From an uncultured Corynebacterium sp. (GTDB taxonomy: Bacteria; Actinomycetota; Actinomycetes; Mycobacteriales; Mycobacteriaceae), in contig CALTYZ010000005.1 of NCBI GenBank assembly GCA_943913645.1, positions 37,870-101,869 on the forward strand: DNA of 64,000 nt, written 5' to 3'. The position numbers and the translations under genes were made by a program. The notes under the pieces are model-generated. The model ran no database searches. It saw nothing but the letters and a program-made list of their open reading frames with translations, and had not been told where the DNA came from. Shown one piece after another: positions 36,105-45,318 of this stretch. Numbering within the stretch: position 1 is the first letter of the stretch; every line of letters begins with the position of its first letter.

Positions 36105-36472
36105 ATGCGTAAACCCGTTGCCGCCCTCACCGCCCTTGCCCTGCTCACCCCGTTGACCCAGCTGCCGCTGCCCGTCGCCCCGGCAGACGATCTCGCGTCC
36201 CGTTTCACCCTCGGCGTCATGCCGGATACCCAGTTCTACGCTCGCTACGGCACGCAAGCTGCGGGCGACATCTTCGGCTCCCGCTACGGTTCGAACCCGT
36301 TCGACGTGTAGACGAAGTTCTTGGCCGACAATCATGAAGCGCTCGGCACCGAGTTTGTCACCCACCTCGGTGACTTGGTGGACCAGCCGGAGGATCTCGC
36401 GAGCTGGGACATCGCCGACTGCGCCATGGCTGTGCTTGACCAGGCCAACCTGGAGTACTCCGTACTGCCGGC
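36105..36472 (+). pseudogene. Secreted metallophosphoesterase, broken
   Basis: A signal peptide (MRKPVAALTALALLTPLTQ...ADD) leads into FTLGVMPDTQFYARY, a calcineurin-like phosphoesterase metal motif. The frame meets TAG at 36309-36311, where a Gln codon is probably expected, and continues with TKFLADNHEALGTEFVTHLGDLVDQPED, the next metal motif (GDLVD). It then stops matching at about 36472, where unrelated phosphoribosyltransferase sequence begins. The gene is both mutated and truncated. Confidence 0.7.
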
Positions 36473-36500
36473 TGCTTCTCGAAAAAATGGAGGACCACCA

Positions 36501-36899
36501 GTGAAGCAAGGCCTGTTAGCGCCGCAGGAAACTAAGCTGCCGCGGAGCATCGATCCCAATCATTTTTTGGTGACTGAGGATGTCAAGAACCAGACAATTT
36601 TTCTCGTAGATGACACGTGGACGACCGGGAGCCACGTGCTTTCGGCTCGCAAAGCGCTCATGGCTGCGGGAGGGTCGACTGTTGACATCTTTGTCGTTGC
36701 TCGTTGGCTGCGGGCGACCGGGAGCCACGTGCTTTCGGCTCGCAAAGCGCTCATGGCTGCGGGAGGGTCGACTGTTGACATCTTTGTCGTTGCTCGTTGG
36801 CTGCGGGCGACCGGAAACTTTAGCGGGACGGCCCTTTATGAGCAGGCTGGTGAGAACTATTCCAGTCTTCGTGGAGTACGTCTGTTTAAAGAGATCTAG
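36501..36899 (+). CDS. Phosphoribosyltransferase fragment with internal duplication
   Basis: From a GTG preceded by GGAGG, 132 residues contain FLVTEDVKNQTIFLVDDTWTTGSHVLSARKAL, the PRPP-loop motif (VDDTWTTG) of type I phosphoribosyltransferases. The ~150 N-terminal residues expected in such enzymes are missing. Residues 41-71 are repeated exactly once (93-bp tandem duplication), which should disturb the fold. It may be a pseudogene; the frame is intact. Confidence 0.55.
   Translation: MKQGLLAPQETKLPRSIDPNHFLVTEDVKNQTIFLVDDTWTTGSHVLSARKALMAAGGSTVDIFVVARWLRATGSHVLSARKALMAAGGSTVDIFVVARWLRATGNFSGTALYEQAGENYSSLRGVRLFKEI
36622..36807. repeat. Two perfect tandem copies of a 93-bp unit
   Basis: Copies at 36622-36714 and 36715-36807 encode the same 31 residues (TGSHVLSARK...ARWLRA). 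The frame is kept. The unit starts inside the PRPP loop. The identity of the copies implies a recent event. Confidence 0.95.
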
Positions 36900-37438
36900 C
36901 CACCCCAAACAGCTCGTTTACCGAAAAGCAATTCATAGCCAACAAGGAGCCAATACCGTTCCCCCTCGTTCGCACGCGCTTTAAGCGCGAAGACATTCCG
37001 CCGGGGATCACATGTCTCGAGAAAGACATTTAGTTCGCGCTAGAGTCGCCGGCTGTGATGCTACTAGACCGCTGCTCAGTCAAATTTAGCATCCTTTTGA
37101 GCTCTAAATTGTCGCGCGTTTTGCGGCCTGTGTCTGGGTTAACTGATAGAGGTAGGGGCGACGCGAGCGCTTCTTCAACACGTGACGGCAGAGAACGATA
37201 CGCGGATCTGCCATACGCATCTGCCCTTACGGTCAAGGACACCGGACGAGTTAAAGAGAGAGACGGTGCGAAAAGATGGGGATGCGCGGGCCCGGCTTTA
37301 GGACATCGGCAGCTCTTAACCGGTCCATTGCGGTGATAGGCGCCTTATGTTCGAGTATTGGCGTCTTCTTGTTGGAATGCTGATTAGCATGTTCCACGTA
37401 AACTGGCGGGCGAGCGAACGACGAAGGAGGCGAGTCCA
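36900..37438. other. Intergenic stretch, no gene recognised
   Basis: About 540 bp. Small frames occur on both strands, the largest a 70-codon minus-strand frame at 37030-37242, but none shows a Shine-Dalgarno sequence or known motif. Probably debris between the phosphoribosyltransferase fragment and the small gene at 37439. Confidence 0.5.
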
Positions 37439-37660
37439 ATGCCGGTAGAAATCAAGACCACCAACACCAAGGAACTACTGCAGAAGAAACAGGATCGTCT
37501 GTCGGCCCTTCGGGCATCCACGCAGCTCCCCTCCGCTGACATCGAAGAGTTCGAGGACCTTGCGCATTCGGGCATGCTCAACGTAAGAGAGCGTGCTTTA
37601 TATGACGAGTTGCGGCGGGTGCTGATTCTGTTGGGCGAGGACCGTATTGGATGCTCATAA
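37439..37660 (+). CDS. Small protein sharing its C-terminus with the IS-interrupted gene
   Basis: A 73-residue protein with a strong AAGGAGG eight bases before the ATG. The N-terminal half is a Lys/Glu/Gln-rich helix (LLQKKQDRLSALRAS). The C-terminal half, SGMLNVRERALYDELRRVLILLGEDRI, aligns closely with TGMLNHSERALYDDLCVVLRLLGEERL from the restored product of 27105-28685. This could be a short paralogue or the surviving tail of a second copy. It lies 1.2 kb before the YprA-like helicase gene in the same direction. Function unknown. Confidence 0.6.
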   Translation: MPVEIKTTNTKELLQKKQDRLSALRASTQLPSADIEEFEDLAHSGMLNVRERALYDELRRVLILLGEDRIGCS

Positions 37661-37834
37661 CGATCCTGAATTAGGCGGGGTATTTCGTACTTGGGCGGTG
37701 GAGATTGATCCGTCTTCTCCCCCAGTTAGTTTCGGGGAAGAGGCCGTCGTGGGAGGCAGAGCTCTATGGCACACTTGACAGCATTCACAAAAGCTTGAGA
37801 GCTAACCGACTGAAGCCACAGACAGGAGCCGGGG

Positions 37835-38035
37835 ATGACCGCTTACTTGATTAAGTACCAGCGCCGAACAGGCGCGATGGAGCTCGAACAGTTCGCTACC
37901 CTGCGTGAAGCTACCGTTGAGCGTCTGAAACTGGATCGTCACAACAACGACCCTGACCTGGAGATTGTTGCGGTCGCGAGTGCGAGTGAAGATCATCTGC
38001 GGGTTTCGCATTCTCGATACTTTTCCGCAGTCTAA
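37835..38035 (+). CDS. Small hypothetical protein
   Basis: A 66-residue protein (YLIKYQRRTGAMELEQFATLREATVERLKLD...) with GGAGCCGGGG before the ATG. It has an alternating beta-alpha pattern and ends HSRYFSAV. I recognise no family, but the sequence looks like a compact real domain. It lies between the small gene at 37439 and that at 38083, all in the same direction. Confidence 0.5.
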   Translation: MTAYLIKYQRRTGAMELEQFATLREATVERLKLDRHNNDPDLEIVAVASASEDHLRVSHSRYFSAV

Positions 38036-38082
38036 CCAGTACCTTCCACCGCGTCTGCTCAGTCGTTAGGAACTCAGCGCTC

Positions 38083-38397
38083 ATGTCGCCCGATGAGGTC
38101 ATAGCAAACTTGAGGGCTGAACAAGAGGAGATGCAGGATTGGGTCTCTTTAGCGGGCCTTATCGGGGCTTGCGATATCCACGCGCGCCAGGCAACGAATG
38201 AACAAGTCGGGGACATGAGGGACGCCCTCAAGCAAGAGTCCTCCGTCAGAATCTGCATTTATGATCACCAGACGCCGCCTCCTTTCGCGCCGTACAACGA
38301 CACCATTGAGAAATACTTCGACCTAATCATGGCTACTGAAGGCCAATATGATCGCTTAGGTCTCATGTCGGCAATGCTCATCGATCTTGTTGATTGA
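38083..38397 (+). CDS. Small hypothetical protein
   Basis: A 104-residue acidic protein (MSPDEVIANLRAEQEEMQDWVSL...) ending LMSAMLIDLVD. It is predicted mostly helical at both ends with a middle segment rich in Pro and Tyr. No family recognised. It is the last plus-strand gene before the 0.5-kb gap that precedes the giant helicase gene. Confidence 0.5.
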   Translation: MSPDEVIANLRAEQEEMQDWVSLAGLIGACDIHARQATNEQVGDMRDALKQESSVRICIYDHQTPPPFAPYNDTIEKYFDLIMATEGQYDRLGLMSAMLIDLVD

Positions 38398-38489
38398 CGG
38401 CGTTGCTCAGGTGGGGGGGGTTGGGGCGAATGTCATCTTGTAGTTACCTCGTATAGCCTGCCAGGCCGTAGTAGCCTCACCTGTTCGGG

Positions 38490-38600
38490 ATGGTCCAGCA
38501 CGGTTTCTCATGCTCCCTATCGAGCACCGTGCTCTATCTGCCACCCATAAAAGAGCAATGCTCGCGTTCCCGACTGGGAAGCGAGCCTGCCATATTTCGA
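38490..38600 (-). ncRNA. Orphan structured element (candidate RNA), copy 2
   Basis: The minus strand carries ATGGCAGG, then a stem GCTCGC-TTCCC with GGGAA-C-GCGAGC (38560-38586, 4-base loop), homologous to copy 1 at 32762-32801. Just after it a second hairpin pairs AGCACGGT with ACCGTGCT (38497-38533). No Abi_2 gene follows on this strand. It may be the left-over RNA of a lost Abi_2 unit or an independent regulator. Confidence 0.45.
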
Positions 38601-38705
38601 ACTTATCCTAGCCCGGGGTACCCAGTTCCCGGACTGTCGTGGCTACCAACTGCGGGTGCTTGTAGCCCTAGAATCCGACCCCCAGGAGCGTTGTCAAAGC
38701 GAAAA

Positions 38706-38752
38706 CCCTCGGAGGAACACAGAGTCGATGTCCGTGAACCCAAATCCGAGGG
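38706..38752. repeat. Inverted repeat
   Basis: CCCTCGGA (38706-38713) is the reverse complement of TCCGAGGG (38745-38752), with 31 bases between. It lies in the gap between copy 2 of the structured element and the giant helicase gene. It could be part of a regulatory structure; too little to say more. Confidence 0.4.
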
Positions 38753-38898
38753 ACTCCGTGGCTGACGCTACATATATGACCTAACCAGTGCAACTTCCCG
38801 CATCCGCGTGTAGTCATCCGGTGACAGAACCGCTCAGCAGCAGCCCGTGAAAATTAGCAGCGCGTTGGGGTGAGCTAGCTGCAACCTGACAATTCAAT

Positions 38899-41800
38899 AT
38901 GGATAAACTAAATCCGATGTCTACGCTTATTCCCGTTCGCGCATCGGAACACGTGCTTGGTGGTGTCTCCGAGTACCTCGCCACCGCATTCTCACTGGCA
39001 AACCCAGAGACGGCGAGCGCGTTGAAAGCTTTTTTTGAAGACACGGAGCGGGGTCTGTTTCACGGCCCGTACGTGCGGGTGCGGTTGCCCTACGCCCGGG
39101 CAAGCGCATGGGATGGGCTTTTAACGTGGCTGCCGTCGTGGTTTACCCCCTACCACCACCAGGCAGAGGCATTTCGGCGGCTGCGCAGCACAGGCGACAA
39201 CGGCGACCGCCGCCCACAACCGACGCTCGTCGTTACCGGTACCGGTTCCGGTAAGACTGAGTCATTCCTCTACCCGGTGTTGGACCATGCCGCGCGTGCC
39301 CGCGCCCAGGGCCGCACCGGGGTCAAAGCACTCCTGCTCTACCCCATGAATGCCCTTGCAAATGACCAAGCGGATCGTTTGGCGCGCCTTATCACCAGCG
39401 AGCCAGCCCTTGCCGGGGTCACAGCCGGCATCTACACCGGGGAGGCAAAAGGCAACGTCAGTGCGGTTACAGAGCAGTCGCTGATCAATGATCCGGATGC
39501 AATACGCCTCAACCCGCCAGATATTTTGCTGACCAACTACAAAATGCTGGACCAGCTGCTGCTGCGCGCAGAAGACCGCGAAATATGGCGCAAATCTGCA
39601 ACCTCGCTGCAATACCTGGTGCTCGATGAGTTCCACACCTATGACGGCGCCCAAGGCACTGACGTGGCACTCCTGCTGCGTCGCCTCGGCCTGATGCTCA
39701 AAGCGCACCAGCCAGCAGGCTTTGTAGGCCAGTATGAGGCGAACCCGCTGGGGCGCGTCACCCCGGTAGCAACCTCAGCCACGCTCGGCGGTGAGGGTGA
39801 TCGCCAGAAGGTGCTTGACTTCGCGGGCACCATTTTTGGCGAGGCGTTCACCCCAGATGCACTCGTCGGCGAGCAGACACTGACCTACCACACCTGGGTG
39901 GACGAAATCGCGCACACGTTCGGCGCCCGCCCCGTGCAGCCCTACCCTGACATCGATCAGCTGCGCGCCGTGGTAAAGGCGATTACCCACGACACCTCAG
40001 GTCGAGATCACGCAGATGTCGTCCTCGACGTGTTTCGCACCCACCTGTGGCAGGCAGGCGACAGCCTGACGGAGACCATCGCCGCCTACGCAGTCCACCC
40101 CCTGACCGAAGCACTGTTGACAAACGCCGACCCGGCAGCACCGCTGATTGAACAGGCAGGCGAAGAGGTAAAAACACTGCCGCAGCTCGTGCTCGGCCCC
40201 ATCGTGGAGCGCAGCCTCCCCCCAGACGTCGCCCGCGAATTCATCACCCACCTACTCACCGCAGTGGCGCATCTGCGCGCACTCGCCGGGGAAGCATACG
40301 GCTTCGGCGGCAAGCGGCTACCTGGGGTGGAAACGCACCTGTGGGTGCGTGAGGTCTCCCGCATTGAACGCGCTGTCACCCCGAATGAAACCGGTGAGGT
40401 CTTTCGCTTCGCCGATGACGGCCAGCTGGCGTGGGATAATGCCGGCGTGTGGCTGCCCGCCATCTACTGCCGCGAGTGCGGCCGCGCCGGGTGGATGACG
40501 GCGTTAGAGCCCGGCACCGAGGCGGTAGTACTCGGCGGCTCCGAAATCCGCAACGCCTCGATCAACGCACGTGAGCGAACCCGCCCGCTGATTGACGCCA
40601 CCAATGAACACCGCCGCGCCCTGGCAGATGGGGTGGAGCTGACCGAACTCGGTGATGAAGGCGGCAAACGCACCCTGATGTGGTTTCACACCACCACCCG
40701 CACACTGAGCACCACAGAACCCACCGAGGAGGAGCGCGCAGACGGCACCTCGATCCCGGTGCTCACCTACTCGGGTCTAGAGGCGGAAAAATATGCCCAC
40801 AATCAGGAGTGCCCCTCGTGCGGGGAGACTGACACGATCCGCTACATTGGCTCTCGGGTGGCCACGCTGCTATCAGTGGGGCTGTCCAACCTCTTCGGCA
40901 TGCCAGGCCTTGCGCAAGACGAGAAGAAAACACTGGTCTTCGCCGACTCAGTACAAGATGCTGCACACCGGGCCGGGTTTGTGCAGTCACGTGCTCGCGC
41001 CTTCGGCATACGCACACTCATGCGTGCCGTGGTGGAAGAGGCCGCAGAGGAGGGCACTGACGAGGCGCTCACACTCGCGCAGCTGCCGCAGCGCATCCTC
41101 GAGCGCGCCGATGCCGACACTGACCCGGCGCGCGCCCGCTTTGAACTGCTCCCCCCGGAGATCGCAGAAACGCCGAAGTTCGCCGCGTTTTGGTCTCATA
41201 ACGCACCCGATGATGAGCGCCGTCGCGCAACCACCGCGGTGCTCAACCGCTTAGAGCTCGACGCCGCCTTAGAATTCGGCCAACGCGCGCATTTGCCGCG
41301 TTCCTTGGTATCCACCGGGGCAGTCGTGCCTGTCGTGGAAGTCGATGATGCGCTCCTGTTAGATGCGGCGGAGGCTGCACTGGACAACCTGGAGGCAGGC
41401 TTATTTGAAATCAACGATGCTTCATCACCCCATGTGCGCCTGAGGTGGATGCGCGGCCTGCTTGAGCAGGTGCGTGAGCGCGGCGGGATTATTACTCCGT
41501 TGTTGGAGAGCTACCTGCAGGATGACGCGAACTCCTGGCGGCTGCACAACCGCTACGCCAAGGCCAACGGAGTGCCGAGCTTTCCCAAAGGCGGAGCCCC
41601 GGAGTTTCCGCGCGCAGGTGCGGCAGTTGATGACAAAGACCGCGGCATCGCCTCACTGTCCAGTCCGCGAGGACGCTACGCGCGCTGGACCGCAAAGATG
41701 CTGGGCATTTCCACTCATGACGCAACCACGGTACTGACCAGCGTGTTCAAACAGCTCGCTAATCGCGGGGTGGTCACGGCGATCAGTACTGCCACTGGTG

Positions 41801-44800
41801 GCACCATCTACGCGCTGAAACCGGAGCAGGTGGTGGTGCGCCGGGAGGATCACGCACGCGGGTTGCAGTGCGGGGTGTGTCATGGCACGTTGGGCGTCGA
41901 TAAGCGAACAAGCTTGCTGCTTGCGGCGATGCCGTGCCCAACCCGGGGTTGTCTCGGTGAGCTTGCCCCAGTCGACATTGAGGAAAACTACTACTCGCGG
42001 CTTTATACCTCCACCACCCCGCGAGCGGTAGTGGCGCGCGAGCACACGGGGTTGATTCCCAAAGATGAACGCCTCGCGCTCGAACGCGCCTTCCGTGGGG
42101 CGGAGTTAGCCCCGAATGCACCGAACGTGCTGGTAGCAACACCCACGTTGGAGATGGGCATCGATATCGGTGATCTGTCCACAGTGATGCTGGCGTCCTT
42201 GCCTAAATCTGTGGCCAGCTATGTACAGCGGGTAGGGCGCGCTGGGCGCTTGACTGGTAACTCGCTGGTGTTGGCGTTTGTGCAAGGGCGGGGCACAACA
42301 CTGCCGAAGCTGAACAATCCGCTGTCAATCATCGCGGGCACCGTGGTGCCACCGGCGGCGTTTCTATCCGCCACTGAGATCTTGCACCGGCAGGTCACCG
42401 CCTACCTGGTGGATACGTTGGACTTCGGCGCCCAAGGGGTAGATGTCAGCGACGCGCAGAGCGTGTTCAGCACCAAACATCGATCCTTGGTGGAGGTGCT
42501 CAGCGAAGACATCGCCAAAGGTGTGGGCGCCCGTGTTGATGCGTACCTGGCCACCGTGGCCGACGCGGTGGATGCGGCAACCATCGATCACACGCGCGCG
42601 TGGGCCACAGGCCAAGGCCCAGATTCGCTGGTTGGCGCCCTGCACCGCACCCAGGACTTGTGGGACGGTGAGGTGAAAACGTTCACCGCGCGCCGCGATG
42701 TGCTCCAAAAGCGAGTCAACGAGCTGGAGGCAAAAGTAGATCCGAACGCGGGTACCGAAAACGCCGACCCGGAACTGGAACGCGAACAACGCAGCACCAA
42801 AGCGGCGTTCAAACGTACCCAGCGAGACCTACGGAGCATCCTGCTTGGCGAACACTGGATTTCTTCCATGGAGCGCTACGGTCTGCTGCCCAACTTCACC
42901 CTGCTTGATGATGCCGTGGAGCTTGCCGTGGTGGTCTCACAACTCAACCCCACAACCATGCAGATTGACCCGGAGACGTTCGAGCTTTCCCGCGGGGTTT
43001 CCTCCGCGCTGACCGAGCTCGCGCCGGGTAACACATTTTATGCCCGCGGCATTGCTGCCACGGTGGATGCAGTGGAGATGGGCTACAACGGCGCGGACGT
43101 TGAGCAGTGGCGGCTGTGCCCGGCGTGTTCCTACGGTGAGCGTGTGACAGCAGGTGCCACCCCGACTGCCTGCCCGATGTGTGCAGCCCCTGGGTTTGCA
43201 GACAAAGGGCAAGTACTTGATGCGGTACGCATGCGGCGCGTTTCTGCGGAAGTGGATCGGGCACGATCGCTTATCGACGGCACCCAAGAGGAACGCCGCG
43301 AACTCCACTTCACCACCACCATGAGCTTCGCCGTGCCCGAAGGTGGCCACGGTGGGCGGTGGTTTACCTCCCTCGGCTTCGGCGCGGAATATTTGCGCTA
43401 CGTCAACCTGACCTGGTTCAACCTGGGCCGGGGGCCAAGTAGCAAGAAGATCTACGCCAACAAGGAAACAGACGCCCCACTGTTTACCGTGTGCGCCTAC
43501 TGCGGGCACGTAGATTCCCAAAAAGGTGCGAACACGAAGTGGGACCACCGGCCGTGGTGCCCGAAGCGCACCGCGCGCGAAGAGGAATCAATCACCGTTG
43601 CGCTCTCGCGCACACTGACAACCCAGGGCGTGTTGCTGCACGTGCCGGTGCAGCTGACCGCGGGCGATAACTCCACAATCCCGAGCCTGACCGCTGCGAT
43701 CAAGATGGGGTTCAAAGAGGTACTCGGCGGTGACCCGGAGCATTTGAGTGTGGTCACCGTGCGTGTGCCAGATGCCAAAGGCGGCACAGTAGAAGCCCTG
43801 CTCATGCATGACAATGTGCCTGGCGGTACCGGGTATTTGTCCCAGTTCGCCGAAACCGACGATGTGCGCCGCCTGCTGGAGCGCGCCTTTGAGCGGGTCA
43901 AAGCCTGCGCCTGCGGCGCAGATGATCGCCTGGCCTGCCCGGAATGCCTGCTGCCGTACACGCACTGGAACCAGCTGGAGAACACGTCTCGCGCGGCTGC
44001 CGAGCGCGTGTTGCGGGCCATTTTGTCCAACCAAGACCACCCATCCCCAGAGCTTGACCCGCTGACAGTGGCCTGGGAGTGCAAGTCGGAAGCGCCGGTG
44101 CGTGAAGAAGGTTCCCACTTGGAGGTGAAGTTCCGACAAGTGCTGCGCAACGCATTGGAAGCGCGACACGCCACAGTCAAAGACGTGCCGAATGCGGGCC
44201 AGGTGGAGTGGCAAATCACCTTTACCAATGGTGAGGATTGGAAGATGCGCGAACAGGTGAATAAGGGCTACACCAAGCCCGACTTTGTGTTCACCCACCG
44301 CACCAAACCGGTAGTGCGCCCGGTGGCCGTGTTCACCGACGGCGCGGCCTACCACATCAGCCCCGCGCACTACCGCTTTCCCGAGGACATTGCCAAACGC
44401 AACCGCCTGCACTACGAGGAAGGGTGGTTGCCGTGGACAATCACTGATGCAGACATTGACTGGTTGAGTAAAGAGCAACGCGATATGGCAACGCCGCCGA
44501 AGTGGGCGAGGATGAAAAAACACCCAGAGCTGGCAGGTTTTGGCGACGAGGGCTGGAAGTTCTTCACATCATCGCCGGTGACCCAACTGTTGGACTACCT
44601 TGCCGCGCCAGAGGCACGGCGCTACACAATGGTCGATCAGGCGCTCATCCAACGGCTCAAACAGGTAGCTATCCCATCTTCCACTGCGCGCGGGCCACGG
44701 ATCACCTACAACAATGAGATTCACTTCGACGGAACATTCATGCGCACGCCTGATACGCAGGAGCTGGTGTTTGTGCTGAAGCGGATGTGCATCGACGCCC

Positions 44801-45303
44801 CGCACGCCGGTGCCATCAGTGCTGAGACCTGGCACGACTTTCTGCGTTTTGCCAATCTGCTCTGGCTGGCGGATGTCCCGGTGGAGATTGGCACGAGCGA
44901 TGACGCCAACGATGCTGACGTTGCCGGTGTTGCCGATGAAGCTGCCGAAGCCGCCGACGCTGAGGCAGGTGAGGGTGCTGTGGCAGCTGATGGCGCGCTC
45001 GCGCCTGCCTGGTCCGAGGCCATTTCGGAATTCGACGGCGATGAGGACGCCTCGGGCGTGGTCAGGGCGCTGCGTCTGCTCGCGCGCAGCGGCGCAGAAG
45101 CCACCGAAGACATCGGTGAGGAAGTAGGCAGTTTGCCCACTGCTGTCTCTTGGCCGCACCGCAAGATCGCTCTGCTCATGGAGCGCGACGAGTCCTACGC
45201 CAGCGCCGAAGCAGCACTGCGTGAAGCAGGCTGGACCCTGCTCTACCCCGCCACCCTCGACGAACACTCAATCCCCGCAGCCTTATTGGGCAGCGCCGGG
45301 TAA
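38899..45303 (+). CDS. Giant YprA-like helicase with DUF1998-like zinc region and possible nuclease domain
   Basis: A 2134-residue SF2 helicase. Walker A TGTGSGKTES is at residues 113-122 and motif II VLDEFHTYDGAQGTD near 242. The second RecA domain has VLVATPTLEMGIDIGD and YVQRVGRAGR (about 1075-1117). Cys pairs occur at YCRECG, CPSCG, CGVCHG...CPTRGC, LCPACS...CPMC, CAYCG and CACGADDRLACPECLLPY (the last near 1675, as in DUF1998/MrfA). After that, SHLEVKFRQVL...YTKPDFVF...VAVFTDGAAYH (about 1737-1820) looks like a PD-(D/E)xK/Vsr-type nuclease core. An Ala/Asp/Glu-rich linker follows near 2015-2045. It resembles the YprA-like helicases of DISARM, Druantia and ARMADA. The start could instead be an ATG six codons later. 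Confidence 0.82.
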   Translation: MDKLNPMSTLIPVRASEHVLGGVSEYLATAFSLANPETASALKAFFEDTERGLFHGPYVRVRLPYARASAWDGLLTWLPSWFTPYHHQAEAFRRLRSTGDNGDRRPQPTLVVTGTGSGKTESFLYPVLDHAARARAQGRTGVKALLLYPMNALANDQADRLARLITSEPALAGVTAGIYTGEAKGNVSAVTEQSLINDPDAIRLNPPDILLTNYKMLDQLLLRAEDREIWRKSATSLQYLVLDEFHTYDGAQGTDVALLLRRLGLMLKAHQPAGFVGQYEANPLGRVTPVATSATLGGEGDRQKVLDFAGTIFGEAFTPDALVGEQTLTYHTWVDEIAHTFGARPVQPYPDIDQLRAVVKAITHDTSGRDHADVVLDVFRTHLWQAGDSLTETIAAYAVHPLTEALLTNADPAAPLIEQAGEEVKTLPQLVLGPIVERSLPPDVAREFITHLLTAVAHLRALAGEAYGFGGKRLPGVETHLWVREVSRIERAVTPNETGEVFRFADDGQLAWDNAGVWLPAIYCRECGRAGWMTALEPGTEAVVLGGSEIRNASINARERTRPLIDATNEHRRALADGVELTELGDEGGKRTLMWFHTTTRTLSTTEPTEEERADGTSIPVLTYSGLEAEKYAHNQECPSCGETDTIRYIGSRVATLLSVGLSNLFGMPGLAQDEKKTLVFADSVQDAAHRAGFVQSRARAFGIRTLMRAVVEEAAEEGTDEALTLAQLPQRILERADADTDPARARFELLPPEIAETPKFAAFWSHNAPDDERRRATTAVLNRLELDAALEFGQRAHLPRSLVSTGAVVPVVEVDDALLLDAAEAALDNLEAGLFEINDASSPHVRLRWMRGLLEQVRERGGIITPLLESYLQDDANSWRLHNRYAKANGVPSFPKGGAPEFPRAGAAVDDKDRGIASLSSPRGRYARWTAKMLGISTHDATTVLTSVFKQLANRGVVTAISTATGGTIYALKPEQVVVRREDHARGLQCGVCHGTLGVDKRTSLLLAAMPCPTRGCLGELAPVDIEENYYSRLYTSTTPRAVVAREHTGLIPKDERLALERAFRGAELAPNAPNVLVATPTLEMGIDIGDLSTVMLASLPKSVASYVQRVGRAGRLTGNSLVLAFVQGRGTTLPKLNNPLSIIAGTVVPPAAFLSATEILHRQVTAYLVDTLDFGAQGVDVSDAQSVFSTKHRSLVEVLSEDIAKGVGARVDAYLATVADAVDAATIDHTRAWATGQGPDSLVGALHRTQDLWDGEVKTFTARRDVLQKRVNELEAKVDPNAGTENADPELEREQRSTKAAFKRTQRDLRSILLGEHWISSMERYGLLPNFTLLDDAVELAVVVSQLNPTTMQIDPETFELSRGVSSALTELAPGNTFYARGIAATVDAVEMGYNGADVEQWRLCPACSYGERVTAGATPTACPMCAAPGFADKGQVLDAVRMRRVSAEVDRARSLIDGTQEERRELHFTTTMSFAVPEGGHGGRWFTSLGFGAEYLRYVNLTWFNLGRGPSSKKIYANKETDAPLFTVCAYCGHVDSQKGANTKWDHRPWCPKRTAREEESITVALSRTLTTQGVLLHVPVQLTAGDNSTIPSLTAAIKMGFKEVLGGDPEHLSVVTVRVPDAKGGTVEALLMHDNVPGGTGYLSQFAETDDVRRLLERAFERVKACACGADDRLACPECLLPYTHWNQLENTSRAAAERVLRAILSNQDHPSPELDPLTVAWECKSEAPVREEGSHLEVKFRQVLRNALEARHATVKDVPNAGQVEWQITFTNGEDWKMREQVNKGYTKPDFVFTHRTKPVVRPVAVFTDGAAYHISPAHYRFPEDIAKRNRLHYEEGWLPWTITDADIDWLSKEQRDMATPPKWARMKKHPELAGFGDEGWKFFTSSPVTQLLDYLAAPEARRYTMVDQALIQRLKQVAIPSSTARGPRITYNNEIHFDGTFMRTPDTQELVFVLKRMCIDAPHAGAISAETWHDFLRFANLLWLADVPVEIGTSDDANDADVAGVADEAAEAADAEAGEGAVAADGALAPAWSEAISEFDGDEDASGVVRALRLLARSGAEATEDIGEEVGSLPTAVSWPHRKIALLMERDESYASAEAALREAGWTLLYPATLDEHSIPAALLGSAG

Positions 45304-45318
45304 GGAAGGATAAACCCC

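Noticed and set aside
36622..36807. The two-copy 93-bp repeat as a CRISPR or tandem-repeat array
   Set aside because: The copies abut without spacers and lie in one reading frame of a phosphoribosyltransferase; it is a simple tandem duplication. No CRISPR array was seen anywhere in the window.
37030..37242. 70-codon minus-strand frame
   Set aside because: No start signal, no family, opposite to all neighbours; probably chance.
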